Notes under the pieces: model-generated
What the model was told of the DNA's origin: nothing
Databases searched by the model: none
What the model saw: the letters and a program-made list of their open reading frames with translations, nothing else
Part shown: piece by piece, positions 43,177 through 53,083 of the stretch
Layout of the letters: each line of letters starts with the position of its first letter
Position numbering within the stretch: position 1 is the first letter of the stretch
NCBI GenBank assembly: GCA_041651995.1
Contig: JBAZID010000003.1
Location: 62,501 to 126,500, forward strand
Direction: 5' to 3'
DNA: 64,000 nt
Origin: Sulfuricella sp.
GTDB taxonomy: Bacteria; Pseudomonadota; Gammaproteobacteria; Burkholderiales; Sulfuricellaceae
Program-made: the position numbers and the translations under genes

Positions 43177-44628
43177 ATGCTAAGAATCCTCCTGCTCATT
43201 CCCATTCTGGGCGCAGTCCTCATTGCCCTGATGCCGGGCAACAGCCAGCGCCTGATCCGCCTCACCGCCCTGCTTGCGGCAGGCGCGGCCATGGCGCTGG
43301 CGTGGGGATTGCTGGGCCGCTTCGACCCCGCCCTCCCGGGCATACAGCTGTTCGAAACCCATGTCTGGAACCCGCGCCTGGGCAGCGCGTTTTCCCTCGG
43401 CGTGGACGGCTTTTCCTTCCCCATGGTGCTGCTCGGCACCCTGCTTACCGTGGTCACGCTCCTGGCGTCCAATTGCATCACCAAGCGCGTCAAGGGCTAT
43501 TACGCCCTGGTCCTGCTGCTGGAATCCGCCATGCTGGGCGTGTTCATGGCGCGCGACTGGTCGCTTTTCTACGTCTTCTGGGAACTGACCCTGATCCCGC
43601 TGTTTTTCCTGATCGACCGCTGGGGCGGCGCCAACAAGCACCGCGCGGCACTCAACTTCGTGCTTTACACCATGGGCGGTTCGGTATTCATGCTGATCGC
43701 CCTGCTCCTGCTTTACGATGCCAACCCCGGCCACAGCTTCGATATCACTTCCATCGCCCAGGGCGCGCGCGGCCTGCCGCGAGAGACGCAAATCATGATT
43801 TTCCTCGGCCTCCTGATCGGTTTCGGGGTCAAGGTGCCGATTTTCCCCCTCCACGGCTGGCTCCCCCTGGCCTACGTGGAAGCCCCCAGCCCGGTGCCCA
43901 TCCTGCTTTCCGGCATCCTCGCCAAGATGGGCGCCTATGGACTGATCCGCGCCGCGGAAATGCTGCCCCTGGCGGTGCAGGCGCTGCAGGGCTGGCTCGC
44001 CGCTTTAGGCATGATCAGCATGATCTACGGCGGGGTGCTGGCCTGGCACCAGCGCGACCTGAAAAAAATGGTGGCCTACTCCTCCATGTCGCACATGGGC
44101 GTGGTGGTGCTGGGCATTGCCACGCTCAATGAAGCCGGCCTCAACGGCGCGGTGATGCAGATGGTGGCGCACGGGCTGGTGGCCGGCTCGCTGTTCCTGC
44201 TCATCGGCCTGCTGTACGAGCGCACCCACACCCGCGACATCGCCGACTACAGCTCGCTGGTGCAGGTCATGCCGCGCTTCGCCTTTTTCACCGTACTGGC
44301 GCTGGTCGCGGCGGTAGGGTTTCCCGGCACGGCGGGCTTCATTGCCGAAATTCACGTCCTGGCGGGCGGTTTCGCGCGCTGGAGCGGCTGGATCATCATC
44401 CTTTCCCTGAGCGTGCTGATCAGCGCCGCCTACGCCTTCAGAACCGTGGGGCACCTGTTCACCGGACCGGTGCGCGAAGAGATGCGCCAGATCCCCGATC
44501 TCAGCCGGGCTGAACTCGCCGCCGTGAGCGTGCTGGCGAGCGGCATTCTGCTGGTGGGCATTTTTCCCGGCGCGGCCCTGGGGCTGATTTCCTCCTCGGT
44601 CGGGCAATTGAGCAAGGTGTTTGGCTGA
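43177..44628 (+). CDS. NuoM-like antiporter subunit (a)
   Basis: 483-residue, about 14-helix Mrp/complex-I antiporter-like protein. Key residues for proton translocation in this family are present: Glu136 (FYVFWELTLIP), Lys219 (FGVKVPIFPLHGWLP) and Lys250 (LAKMGAYGLI). It is not beside genes for the NADH-binding arm of complex I, and lies between SulP and dabA, so it more likely powers DIC uptake than NADH oxidation. Starts 48 bp after the SulP stop. Confidence 0.88.
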   Translation: MLRILLLIPILGAVLIALMPGNSQRLIRLTALLAAGAAMALAWGLLGRFDPALPGIQLFETHVWNPRLGSAFSLGVDGFSFPMVLLGTLLTVVTLLASNCITKRVKGYYALVLLLESAMLGVFMARDWSLFYVFWELTLIPLFFLIDRWGGANKHRAALNFVLYTMGGSVFMLIALLLLYDANPGHSFDITSIAQGARGLPRETQIMIFLGLLIGFGVKVPIFPLHGWLPLAYVEAPSPVPILLSGILAKMGAYGLIRAAEMLPLAVQALQGWLAALGMISMIYGGVLAWHQRDLKKMVAYSSMSHMGVVVLGIATLNEAGLNGAVMQMVAHGLVAGSLFLLIGLLYERTHTRDIADYSSLVQVMPRFAFFTVLALVAAVGFPGTAGFIAEIHVLAGGFARWSGWIIILSLSVLISAAYAFRTVGHLFTGPVREEMRQIPDLSRAELAAVSVLASGILLVGIFPGAALGLISSSVGQLSKVFG

Positions 44629-44650
44629 GATGAACCTGAAAAAACCAGTT

Positions 44651-44854
44651 AACCACGGAGTTCACGGAGAGCACGGAGAGCACGGAGTAAAAACACTTCG
44701 GCAAACTCAGTGCATCGCAATCGATTGCATATCGTTTGGCATTCATCCGTTGGGTGAAGCCATAAAAGGCCCAAGATTGCCTTTGCGAGTTGGGCAACAA
44801 GCCGCCCATCCCTGCCTACCCCGCTTCTCCGTGTCCTCCGTGTTCTCCGTGGTT
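44651..44854. repeat. Palindromic (CACGGAG)n element 1
   Basis: 204 bp, from AACCACGGAG to CTCCGTGGTT. Ends are tandem CACGGAG units in inverted orientation. The interior shares CGTTGGGTGA, CTTTGCGAGTTGGGC and CGCCCATCCCTGCCTACC with the element at 51426. Sits in the gap between the NuoM-like gene and dabA; not coding despite an open frame. Confidence 0.85.
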
Positions 44855-44871
44855 TCAAACTAAGGTTCAGG

Positions 44872-47800
44872 ATGAACGCAGACACGCCAAACCGCGACAT
44901 CCGCACCCGCCTGCATGCGCTGATTCATCACTTCGAGCATGTCCTGCCCGCGCAGGCGCCGATCCGGGATTTCGTCCACCACAACACGCTGCACGGCTTT
45001 CAGCACCTGCCTTTCGACCAGGCGCTCGCCGCCTCGTGCAAGCTCACCGGCGCCCAGGGCTATCTGCCGGAGGAACGCTACCGCGCCTGGTTTGCCGAGG
45101 GCCGCATCACGCGCGGCGACCTGGTTGCCGCGCTCGACAGCCTGCCCGCGCTCGACGCCGCTGCCGTAGTGGCGCACACCACTACCGGCCCGCTGCAGCG
45201 CCGCGACGTGCTGATACCCGGCCTGCTGCATTCCTTCAAGCGCCTGTCGCGCAGCCAGCTTAAATGGCAGGTGGAGGAGCTGCATGCCCTGGAACGTTTC
45301 CAGCCCACGGCCGGGCAGGAAAGCAGAAACCGCCTGACCACGGGCACGGATGAAAAAACCGCCCTGACTGAACTGTGGTCCGCCTGCCTCACCACCCTGG
45401 GACTGGAACATGAGCTGCGCCACCCGGAAGAGCTGCTCGATCCTTCGCCCGACCACGTTGAGGCAATGGCCGCGCGCATCGCGGAGGAAACCGGCCACGC
45501 TGGCGAAGGCCCGCTGGTGGAGCGGCTGATCCGCAAGGACGCCGCCCATCTGCTCGACACCCTGCTCGACAAGGTGGGCAGCGAATGGACCTTGCGCGGC
45601 CTGCTGCTGGCCCTGACCGGCGAGGATCTGCTGGACGAGATCCGCCCGCTGCTGATCCGCTACCTGTCAGCCCACCTCGACCAGGGCATGGCCGCCTGGC
45701 ACAACCCGGCGCGGCCCAAAGGCTTCTACGCCGCCTGCCGCGAAAGCGCGGAAAACGACCTGTCCTGGGTGCTCAACGACCTTTCCGACTGGCGCATGCT
45801 GGCCGACCGCCTGCCCGCCGATCCGCTCGACACCATCATCCAGGAGCTGCGCCTGTTCGGCCTGCCCGAGGAGCGCTGGGAAGGCTACCTGGAACGGCTG
45901 GCGCTGGAGATTCCAGGCTGGTCCGGCATGGCGCTGTGGCGCCACAACCACCCCGGCTATGGCGGCATGGCCACGCCGGTGGACATGATGGACTACCTCG
46001 CCGTGCGCCTGGTGATGGAGCGCCTCTTCGCCCAGCGCCTGTGCCGCCGCCACTGGCGCATCGAAGCCACGCTTTCGGGGCTGCGCTGGTACTTCCGCCA
46101 TCTGCCCGCCGAACTGATGGTGCGCCACGCCCTGTTCGAGGGCCGCCTGCCGGAATATCTCATCAGCTTCGCCGAACAACTCACGCGCGAAGCCCCCAAC
46201 CGCAAGGAAAACACCCACGACGAGGGCTGGCAAACCATGGCCCAGCTGCTGTGGAGCTGGCAGCAGACCCCCGCCGGCGACCGGCGCGGCGGCGTCAGCG
46301 TTTCCGGCTCGGCTTGGCCGCTGTTCTGTCTCGCCCAGCACCTCGGCCTGGCGGGCCGCGACATTTCGGCCATGGGGCGCGCTGGCGCGGAAGCCCTGCT
46401 CGACTGCCTCAAGCTGCTGGATTCCGGCCAGCGCGGTTATGTCTGGCTGCTGGCTTACGAGCGCAACTACCGCGAGCAAATTTTTGCCGCCCTGCAGGCC
46501 AACCATGAACGCGGGCCGTGGAAAACGCGCGAGCGCCTGCCCGAGGCCCAGCTGGTTTTTTGCCTGGACGACCGCGAGGAAGGCCTGCGCCGCCATGTCG
46601 AAGAAGTCAACCCGCGGCTCGAAACCCTGGGCGCGGCGGCCCATTACGGCATCTTCATGAACTGGCGCGGGCTGGATGACAAGGAGGCAGGCCCGCTGTG
46701 CCCGGTCATCCCCGTGGTCATCATCCCCGCCCACGAAGTCCGGGAAATCGAGCAGGCAGGTTTTGAACAGCAGCGCGCGGCGCATGACCAGCGCCACGAG
46801 CGGCGCATGCGCTGGTCCAGACACCTGCACCAGGACACGCGCCGGGGACTGATCCTGCCCGCGCTGATCGCGGCCGCGGCGGCTCCGGCCACGCTCGCCG
46901 TGCTGGGCGGCAAGCTGCTGGCGCCGGCGCGCATGGGGCGATGGGCAAAAAAACTCGCCAGCGCCTTCGACCGGCCCGTTCCCACCCGCATTACCCTGAC
47001 CGCGCCCGACGACAGTCCCGCTGCCACGCCGCAAGCGCCGCGCCTGGGCTTTACCGGCAGCGAGCAGGCCGAGCGCATGTACGGTTTCCTGCGCGGCATG
47101 GGCCTGGCTTCAGGTTTTGCGCCGCTGGTGGTCATCGCCGGGCATGGCTCCAACAGCCAGAACAACCCGCACATGGCCGCCTACGATTGCGGCGCCTGCT
47201 CGGGCCGCCACAGCGGCCCCAACGCGCGCGCCTTCGCCACCATGGTCAACCGCCCGGAAATCCGCGCCATGCTGGCCGAAAAAGGCATCGTCATTCCCGC
47301 ATCGACCTGGTTTCTGAGCGCGGAACACAACACCTGCGACGACATCGTGACCTGGTACGACGAGGACCTCGTCCCCGAACCACTGCAAGCCGCCTTTGCC
47401 AAACTGCGCCAGGAAGTGGCGCAGGCATCCCGCCTGCACGCCCAGGAACGCTGCCGCCGCTTCGCCTCCGCGCCCGGCAACCCCGCCCTGATGAAAGCCT
47501 GGCGCCACATCCAGAACCGCCGCCACGATTTCTCCCAGCCGCGCCCGGAGCTGGGGCACGCCACCAATGCCTGCGCCTTCATCGGGCGGCGCTCCATGAG
47601 CCGGGGGGCATTTTTTGACCGGCGCGCTTTCCTGATTTCATACGATACGACCATCGACCCGGAAGGCCTGATCCTGGAACGCCACCTGCTGATCAACGGC
47701 CCGGTCGGCGCCGGAATTTCGCTCGAATATTATTTTTCCATGGTGGACAACGAATACTACGGCTGCAGCAGCAAGATCATGCACAACATCGCCGGGCTGT

Positions 47801-48165
47801 TCGGCGTCATGGAGGGCGCCTCCTCCGACCTGCGCACCGGCCTGCCGCGCCAGATGATCGAAATTCACGAGCCGATGCGCCTCTTGGTGGTGGTGGAAGC
47901 CAAAATCGAGCTGATCACCGCCATCTACCAGCGCCAGCCTGCCTTGCAGGAGCTGGTCGGCAAGGAATGGATGGTAGTCGCCGCCAAGGACCCGGACAGC
48001 GCGGACATCCAGCTGTTCGACCCGGCCCGGGGCTGGCTGCCCTGGCATGGCAATGAGGAAACGCTGCCCACCGTGGCGCGCTCCCTCGACTGGTTCGCGG
48101 GCCGGCGCGACCCGCTGCCGCCCGCGCTGCTGCAATGCCCGGTCGAACTGGAGGCCGGGAAATGA
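44872..48165 (+). CDS. dabA: DabA (DUF2309/UPF0753) inorganic-carbon hydration subunit
   Basis: 1097-residue protein of the DUF2309 family, the cytoplasmic beta-carbonic-anhydrase-like subunit of the DAB CO2-uptake complex. Zinc-site candidates are C564 and D566 (FCLDDREE), H758 (IAGHGSN) and C773 (YDCGACSG). Their spacings (2 and 15 residues) match the known C-D...H-C site of DabA. No signal peptide. It belongs to the longer subclass. Co-directional with four antiporter-like genes; in known DAB pairs a NuoL-like DabB couples ion flow to CO2 hydration. Confidence 0.95.
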   Translation: MNADTPNRDIRTRLHALIHHFEHVLPAQAPIRDFVHHNTLHGFQHLPFDQALAASCKLTGAQGYLPEERYRAWFAEGRITRGDLVAALDSLPALDAAAVVAHTTTGPLQRRDVLIPGLLHSFKRLSRSQLKWQVEELHALERFQPTAGQESRNRLTTGTDEKTALTELWSACLTTLGLEHELRHPEELLDPSPDHVEAMAARIAEETGHAGEGPLVERLIRKDAAHLLDTLLDKVGSEWTLRGLLLALTGEDLLDEIRPLLIRYLSAHLDQGMAAWHNPARPKGFYAACRESAENDLSWVLNDLSDWRMLADRLPADPLDTIIQELRLFGLPEERWEGYLERLALEIPGWSGMALWRHNHPGYGGMATPVDMMDYLAVRLVMERLFAQRLCRRHWRIEATLSGLRWYFRHLPAELMVRHALFEGRLPEYLISFAEQLTREAPNRKENTHDEGWQTMAQLLWSWQQTPAGDRRGGVSVSGSAWPLFCLAQHLGLAGRDISAMGRAGAEALLDCLKLLDSGQRGYVWLLAYERNYREQIFAALQANHERGPWKTRERLPEAQLVFCLDDREEGLRRHVEEVNPRLETLGAAAHYGIFMNWRGLDDKEAGPLCPVIPVVIIPAHEVREIEQAGFEQQRAAHDQRHERRMRWSRHLHQDTRRGLILPALIAAAAAPATLAVLGGKLLAPARMGRWAKKLASAFDRPVPTRITLTAPDDSPAATPQAPRLGFTGSEQAERMYGFLRGMGLASGFAPLVVIAGHGSNSQNNPHMAAYDCGACSGRHSGPNARAFATMVNRPEIRAMLAEKGIVIPASTWFLSAEHNTCDDIVTWYDEDLVPEPLQAAFAKLRQEVAQASRLHAQERCRRFASAPGNPALMKAWRHIQNRRHDFSQPRPELGHATNACAFIGRRSMSRGAFFDRRAFLISYDTTIDPEGLILERHLLINGPVGAGISLEYYFSMVDNEYYGCSSKIMHNIAGLFGVMEGASSDLRTGLPRQMIEIHEPMRLLVVVEAKIELITAIYQRQPALQELVGKEWMVVAAKDPDSADIQLFDPARGWLPWHGNEETLPTVARSLDWFAGRRDPLPPALLQCPVELEAGK

Positions 48166-48185
48166 ATATTGAAATTTCATTGCAT

Positions 48186-48323
48186 AACCACGGAGGGCAC
48201 GGAGAGCACGAAGAAAAGCAATCCTGGGATATTTGCAGCCTCGCCTGGAAGATGGTCACCCTGCAGCATGCCATCGGCCGTTTTAACTCCGTGCTCTCCG
48301 TGCTCTCCGTGCCCTCCGTGGTT
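48186..48323. repeat. Palindromic (CACGGAG)n element 2
   Basis: 138 bp with AACCACGGAG and CTCCGTGGTT ends and repeated CTCCGTGCT units. The interior differs from elements 1 and 3. Occupies the dabA-dabB gap. Confidence 0.85.
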
Positions 48324-48340
48324 AAAAAATGGATTTCAGC

Positions 48341-49894
48341 ATGAACTACCTGCTCGAACTGGCCCCGCAACAGGCCTGGCTGATCCCCCTGCTGCCCCTG
48401 CTGGGCGCGGCGGGAATTGCGCTGCGCATCCTCAGCGGGAGCGATAAAGGCGACCTGGCCGAACCGCTCAGCGCACGCATTGCCATTTACTGTGCCGGAA
48501 CCGCGCTGCTGCTGCTGCTCGGCCTGGATATCCTCGCCCTCTTCGAGGGCGTGCCGGGCCATGTACGCGTCGGCACCTGGTTCTCCAGCGGCGCAATCAA
48601 TCTGCCCGTCAGCTTCATGCTCGACGCACTGTCGCTGCCCATCGCCACGCTGGTCGCCTTCATAGCCACCTTTACCCTGATGTTCTCGCGCAACTACCTG
48701 CACCGCGAGGCCGGTTTCCACCGCTTCTTCCTCGGCATGAGCCTGTTTACTGCCGGCATGCTGCTGATCGTTCTGGCCGGCAACGTGGCGCTGACCTTCG
48801 CCGGCTGGGAACTGGCGGGGGTCAGTTCCTGGATGCTGATCGGCTATGCCTATGACCGCCCCACCGCCAGCATCAATGCGCTGCGCGCCATTGTCACCAA
48901 CCGTATCGGCGATGCCGGTTTCATCCTCGGCATTTCGCTGGCATTCATCTGGCTAGGCAGCGTGGAATGGCCCAGCCTGCTGCACGCCAACCAGCTCGGC
49001 ACGCTCTCCGCCGGTTTGCTCGCCCTGGGTTTCGTGGTGGCGGCGCTGGCCAAGTCGGCGCAAGTCCCCTTCTCGCCCTGGATCGCCCGCGCGCTGGAAG
49101 GCCCGACCCCCTCCTCGGCGATTTTCTACGGCGCCCTGATGGTGCATGCCGGGGTATATCTGCTGATACGCATGGAACCGCTGCTGCGCCAGGCGCCCGC
49201 GCTGATGTCGCTGATCGCGGTGCTGGGCCTGCTCACCGCACTGTATGGCTATTTCAGCGGCCTCACCCAGAGCGACGTGAAAAGCGCGCTGATGTTCGCC
49301 ACCACCACCCAGGTCGGGCTGATGTTCCTCGCCTGCGGAATGGGCTGGTTCACGCTCGCCGCCTGGCACCTCGGGCTGCACGCCAGCTGGCGCGCCTGGC
49401 AGTTCCTCGCCTCGCCCTCCTACATGCACCTGATGGGCGGCCCCACCCGGGCTGCCCCGGCTTGGCTGCAGGGCAAACAAAAGCTTTACACCGCCGCGCT
49501 GCAACGCTTCTGGCTGGAGCACCTGAGCGACTGGCTGCTGGTGAGGCCCACCCAGCAACTCGCGAGGGACGTCCGCAACCTGGATGACAACGTGGTGAGC
49601 CGCCTGGTCGGCCTGCCCGAATCCGCGGTGGTCCCGGCCTTCAAGGTGGCAAGCGGCGAAGAAATGAATCAGGACAAAATCGTGCGTGGCAGCGGTTTGG
49701 CTGGCGCATTCCTGGAATGGGCCGCGCTCAAGCTGCACCGCTTCGAATCGCGCCTGCTGTTCCAGGGCGGCGATAGCAGGCTGAGCCGCACCCTGGCTCA
49801 CATCGGCAGCTATCTGCTGGCGATGGAGGGGCTGCTCTCGCAGCCGCGCTATCTCCTGCTGCTGATCATGGCAACCCTGGTGGTGATTCTGTGA
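48341..49894 (+). CDS. dabB: DabB-like NuoL-type antiporter subunit
   Basis: 517 residues, a shortened NuoL-type protein (13 or so helices). Key residues: Glu157 (FAGWELAGVSSWM), Lys238 (ALAKSAQVPFSPWI) and His269. After about residue 370 it has a distinct soluble-looking stretch (RDVRNLDDNVVSRLVGLPES) and a final helix. The gene directly follows dabA, the DabB position. ATG 48341 is preferred over 48329 because the other two genes behind such repeats also start at the ATGAAC position. Confidence 0.88.
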   Translation: MNYLLELAPQQAWLIPLLPLLGAAGIALRILSGSDKGDLAEPLSARIAIYCAGTALLLLLGLDILALFEGVPGHVRVGTWFSSGAINLPVSFMLDALSLPIATLVAFIATFTLMFSRNYLHREAGFHRFFLGMSLFTAGMLLIVLAGNVALTFAGWELAGVSSWMLIGYAYDRPTASINALRAIVTNRIGDAGFILGISLAFIWLGSVEWPSLLHANQLGTLSAGLLALGFVVAALAKSAQVPFSPWIARALEGPTPSSAIFYGALMVHAGVYLLIRMEPLLRQAPALMSLIAVLGLLTALYGYFSGLTQSDVKSALMFATTTQVGLMFLACGMGWFTLAAWHLGLHASWRAWQFLASPSYMHLMGGPTRAAPAWLQGKQKLYTAALQRFWLEHLSDWLLVRPTQQLARDVRNLDDNVVSRLVGLPESAVVPAFKVASGEEMNQDKIVRGSGLAGAFLEWAALKLHRFESRLLFQGGDSRLSRTLAHIGSYLLAMEGLLSQPRYLLLLIMATLVVIL

Positions 49895-51408
49895 TGATGC
49901 TGAACGAAATACATTGGACCCAGCAGGCGGCCTACCCCATTCTCGGCATGCTGCAACTGGTTCCCCTGCTGGGCGCCGGCCTGCTGCTCATGCTCGGGGA
50001 GCGGCGCGACGCCATAGTCATCGGCCGGGGTGTCGCCATTATCGAGCTGCTGCTGGCGATCGACCTGTTCCGCACCATCAAGGCTGCCTCACCCGCCTTT
50101 CAGCTGGCCGAAAAACTGGTCCTGCTCGACCCCTTTTCCTATCATGCCGCCGCCGATGGCGTCACCGTGCTGTTCGTCCTGCTCACCGCGCTGCTGGTGC
50201 TGCTGCTCACCATCTACAGCCTGGTGCGCGGCCTGGCCGAGCCGGCACGCCTGCTGGCGGTCATCCTGGCGGTTGAAGGCGTGCTGATGTCGCTGCTGGT
50301 GACCACCAACCTGCTGTGGTTCGTGCTCGCCTCCGCGCTGGAACTGGGGCTGGTCGGCTATCTGCTGTGGAACTGGGCCACCTCGCCGGAAAAAGACACC
50401 ATGCTGGCGCGCTTCTATCAGTTCCAGGGCACCGGCCTGTTGCTGCTGCTGCTGGGCACCCTGCTGCTGGGCTGGTTCCACGCCGAGGCGACGGGTGGCG
50501 ACTGGAGTTTCGAACTGGCCGATCTGAGCGCCGTGCCCATCAGCGGCGCGGTCGGCTCGGTGATTTTCTTCCTGCTGTTCTATGGCCTGGGTATTCGCGC
50601 CCCGATCTTTCCCCTGCACGGCTGGCTGCCCTGGGTGACGCAGCACGGCAATGTCGCCATCGCGCCCGCCATCCTGCTCGGCGTCAAGGTCGGCATCTAC
50701 GGCCTGGTGCGTTTCGTGTTCCCCATCGTCCCGGATGCGGTGGTGCAATGGCATAGCTTCGCCGTGGCCTTCGCCGCGGCAGGGGTGTTCTACGCCGCCT
50801 TCCTGGCCTTCCTGCAAAGCGATTTGCGCCGCCTGATGGCCTTCGCCGTGGTCAGTCACACCAGTCTGCTGATTATCGGGCTGTTCTCGCTGCACGCCGA
50901 GGGCTTCCAGGGCAGCATCCTGCTGGCGGTCAATTTCGGTCTGGCCATGACGGTGATGCTGTTCATGGTCGGCTTTGTCTATCGCCGTACCCGCACCACC
51001 GTGCTCGACCAGCTGGGCGGCCTGTTCGACCGCATCCCCTTCATCGGCGCCAGTTTCCTGCTCGGCGGCCTGGCCATCGTGGGCATGCCCGGCACGCCAG
51101 GCTTCGATGCTGTCCATCTGGTGCTGGAAGCCTCCATCGAACGCCTTGGCGCCCTGCTCACCGTCGCTGTGGCGCTGGGCAACGTGGTGGCGGCGGGCTT
51201 CCTGCTGTGGGCCTTCCAGCGCGCCTTCCTCGCGCCGCGCGGCGAAACATCCAGGGTAGGCGCCATCGAACGCACCCTGCCCATGGAATACCTGGTAGCC
51301 GGGAGCGCCGTGGCCGTATTGCTCATCGCCGGCTTCTACCTCGAACCCTGGATGAAGCTGATCGAGGCGCCGCTGCATGCGCTGGCGGGGAGATTCGCAC
51401 ACCCATGA
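49894..51408 (+). CDS. NuoM/N-like antiporter subunit (b) with Lys-to-Arg change
   Basis: 504 residues. It retains Glu150 (ASALELGLVGYLL) and Lys265 (LLGVKVGIYGL), but the TM7 lysine found in its sisters is Arg235 (GLGIRAPIFPLHGWLP). Overlaps the dabB-like gene by 1 bp at TGATG (GTG 49891 also possible), so the two are tightly coupled. Possibly a structural or altered-coupling subunit of the same complex. Confidence 0.86.
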   Translation: MMLNEIHWTQQAAYPILGMLQLVPLLGAGLLLMLGERRDAIVIGRGVAIIELLLAIDLFRTIKAASPAFQLAEKLVLLDPFSYHAAADGVTVLFVLLTALLVLLLTIYSLVRGLAEPARLLAVILAVEGVLMSLLVTTNLLWFVLASALELGLVGYLLWNWATSPEKDTMLARFYQFQGTGLLLLLLGTLLLGWFHAEATGGDWSFELADLSAVPISGAVGSVIFFLLFYGLGIRAPIFPLHGWLPWVTQHGNVAIAPAILLGVKVGIYGLVRFVFPIVPDAVVQWHSFAVAFAAAGVFYAAFLAFLQSDLRRLMAFAVVSHTSLLIIGLFSLHAEGFQGSILLAVNFGLAMTVMLFMVGFVYRRTRTTVLDQLGGLFDRIPFIGASFLLGGLAIVGMPGTPGFDAVHLVLEASIERLGALLTVAVALGNVVAAGFLLWAFQRAFLAPRGETSRVGAIERTLPMEYLVAGSAVAVLLIAGFYLEPWMKLIEAPLHALAGRFAHP

Positions 51409-51425
51409 ACCTAGAAAAAGCTGTT

Positions 51426-51584
51426 AACCACGGAGTTCACGGAGAACACGGAGTAAAAACAATAGATAGCATGATATTTGGCAATCACCCGTTGGGTGAC
51501 CGCAAACTACCTTTGCGAGTTGGGCGACAAGTCGCCCATCCCTGCCTACCCTGCTTCTCCGTGTTCTCCGTGCCCTCCGTGGTT
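51426..51584. repeat. Palindromic (CACGGAG)n element 3
   Basis: 159 bp with the same ends; its core CCGTTGGGTGA ... CTTTGCGAGTTGGGC ... CGCCCATCCCTGCCTACC is shared with element 1, and includes the hairpin GGGCGAC-AA-GTCGCCC. Confidence 0.85.
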
Positions 51585-51604
51585 ATCGAACTGAGGTTTT
51601 TAGG

Positions 51605-53080
51605 ATGAACATGCCTCTGCTAAGCCTGCTCTTTCTCACCCTGCCGCTCGGCGCCGCGCTGACCTGGCTGCTGCCGCGCCCGGAATGGGCGAAGCGCATC
51701 GCCCTGGCGACGGTCCTGCTCGACCTGGGCATCGTTCTGGCGGTGATATTCCGGTTCGACCCCAGCCAGTCCGGTTTTCAGCTGGTGGAGCAGGCGCGCT
51801 GGATTCCCAGCCTCAACATCCAGTACCTGGTCGGCGTGGACGGCATTTCCCTGCTGTTCCTGCCCGCCACCATCCTGCTGTTCATCGGCGTCATCCTGTC
51901 TTCGTGGAACAGCGTGACCACCTTGCCGCGCCTCTACTACAGCCTGCTGCTGGTGCTGGAAACGGCCACCCTGGGCATTTTCTGCTCGCTCGACACGATG
52001 CTGTTTTTCTTCTTCTGGGAACTGTCGCTGATCCCGCTCTATTTCCTGGTGAGCCTGTGGGGGATCGGGCCGAACCGGCGCTATGCGGCGGTCAAATACA
52101 TCCTGGTGATGGTGGCGGGCGGCATCCCCCTGCTGTTCGGCTTCATCCTGCTCGCCTTCAGCCATGCGACCAGCGGCGGAGAACTGGTATTTGACCTGCC
52201 TACCTTGCTGGCAACGCCGATCCCCGCAAAAATGCAGCTCGCGGTGTTTTTACTCCTGCTGCTGGGGTTTGCCGTCAAGATTCCGGTTTTCCCGCTCCAT
52301 ACCTGGCTGCCGCTGGTGGCCATGGAGGGGCCGGCGGCGGTCACTGCCCTGCTGGTCGGCATCAAGCTCGGCGCCTACGGCCTGATCCGCTTCGCCATCC
52401 CGCTGGCGCCGCAAGCGGCACAACAGATGCACTGGCTGCTGGTGGCGCTGGGGACCATGGGCGTGATATATGGTGCGGTCGCCGCGCTGGCGCAAACCAA
52501 TCTGCGCCGCATGCTGGCCTATGCCAGCCTGTCGCACGTGGGCCTGGTGGTGCTGGGGGTTGCCTCTTACGACTTGCAGGGATTGCAGGGATCGGTGCTG
52601 CAACTGCTCAATTTCACCCTGGCGGCGGGCGGCGGTTTCCTGCTCATCAGCGCCCTGCACCACCGCACCGGCTCGACAGACCAGTTGAGCCTGGGCGGTG
52701 CGGCACGCTCCATGCCGATGCTCGCGAGTTTCTTTCTGCTGTTCGGCTTCGCCGGCATGGGCCTGCCGGGCACCAGCGGATTTCCCGCGGAATTGCTGAT
52801 TCTGATTTCGGTGTTCAAGCACCACACCGGCGCGGGACTTGCCGCCCTGTTCGCCATGGTGCTGGGTGCAGCCTATTTCCTCAGCCTTTACCGCAAAACC
52901 TTCCTTGGCCCGGTCACCAATCCGGTGGTGGCGGATGCCATGGACCTGCGGCCGCGCGAGCTGGCAATCGCCGTGATCTTTGCCTTCCTGATCCTGGCTG
53001 TTGGTTTTTATCCCTCACTCGTGCTAGATGTGATCAAACCGGCTGGTGAAGCCTGGGTTGCTAATTTTCAGAAACGGTAA
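51605..53080 (+). CDS. NuoM-like antiporter subunit (c)
   Basis: 491 residues. Key residues present: Glu139 (FFFFWELSLIPLYFL), Lys225 (GFAVKIPVFPLHTWLP) and Lys254 (VGIKLGAYGLI). Last gene of the DAB block before the restriction island; a TGAGGTTTTTAGG leader lies between the repeat and ATG 51605. Confidence 0.88.
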   Translation: MNMPLLSLLFLTLPLGAALTWLLPRPEWAKRIALATVLLDLGIVLAVIFRFDPSQSGFQLVEQARWIPSLNIQYLVGVDGISLLFLPATILLFIGVILSSWNSVTTLPRLYYSLLLVLETATLGIFCSLDTMLFFFFWELSLIPLYFLVSLWGIGPNRRYAAVKYILVMVAGGIPLLFGFILLAFSHATSGGELVFDLPTLLATPIPAKMQLAVFLLLLLGFAVKIPVFPLHTWLPLVAMEGPAAVTALLVGIKLGAYGLIRFAIPLAPQAAQQMHWLLVALGTMGVIYGAVAALAQTNLRRMLAYASLSHVGLVVLGVASYDLQGLQGSVLQLLNFTLAAGGGFLLISALHHRTGSTDQLSLGGAARSMPMLASFFLLFGFAGMGLPGTSGFPAELLILISVFKHHTGAGLAALFAMVLGAAYFLSLYRKTFLGPVTNPVVADAMDLRPRELAIAVIFAFLILAVGFYPSLVLDVIKPAGEAWVANFQKR

Positions 53081-53083
53081 GCA

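Noticed and set aside
44651..44854. Short tandem repeats as a CRISPR array
   Set aside because: Units are 7-9 bp without spacers of uniform length, and no cas genes are present.
44621..44863. Open frame encoding an NHGVHGEHGEHG-type protein
   Set aside because: It is a translation of the CACGGAG palindromic repeat; such HGEHG reading frames recur wherever the element occurs and have no independent support.
43177..53080. A conventional respiratory complex I (nuo) operon
   Set aside because: Only antiporter-type subunits are present, with dabA among them, and no NADH-binding, Fe-S or NuoA/J/K/H-type genes in this block.
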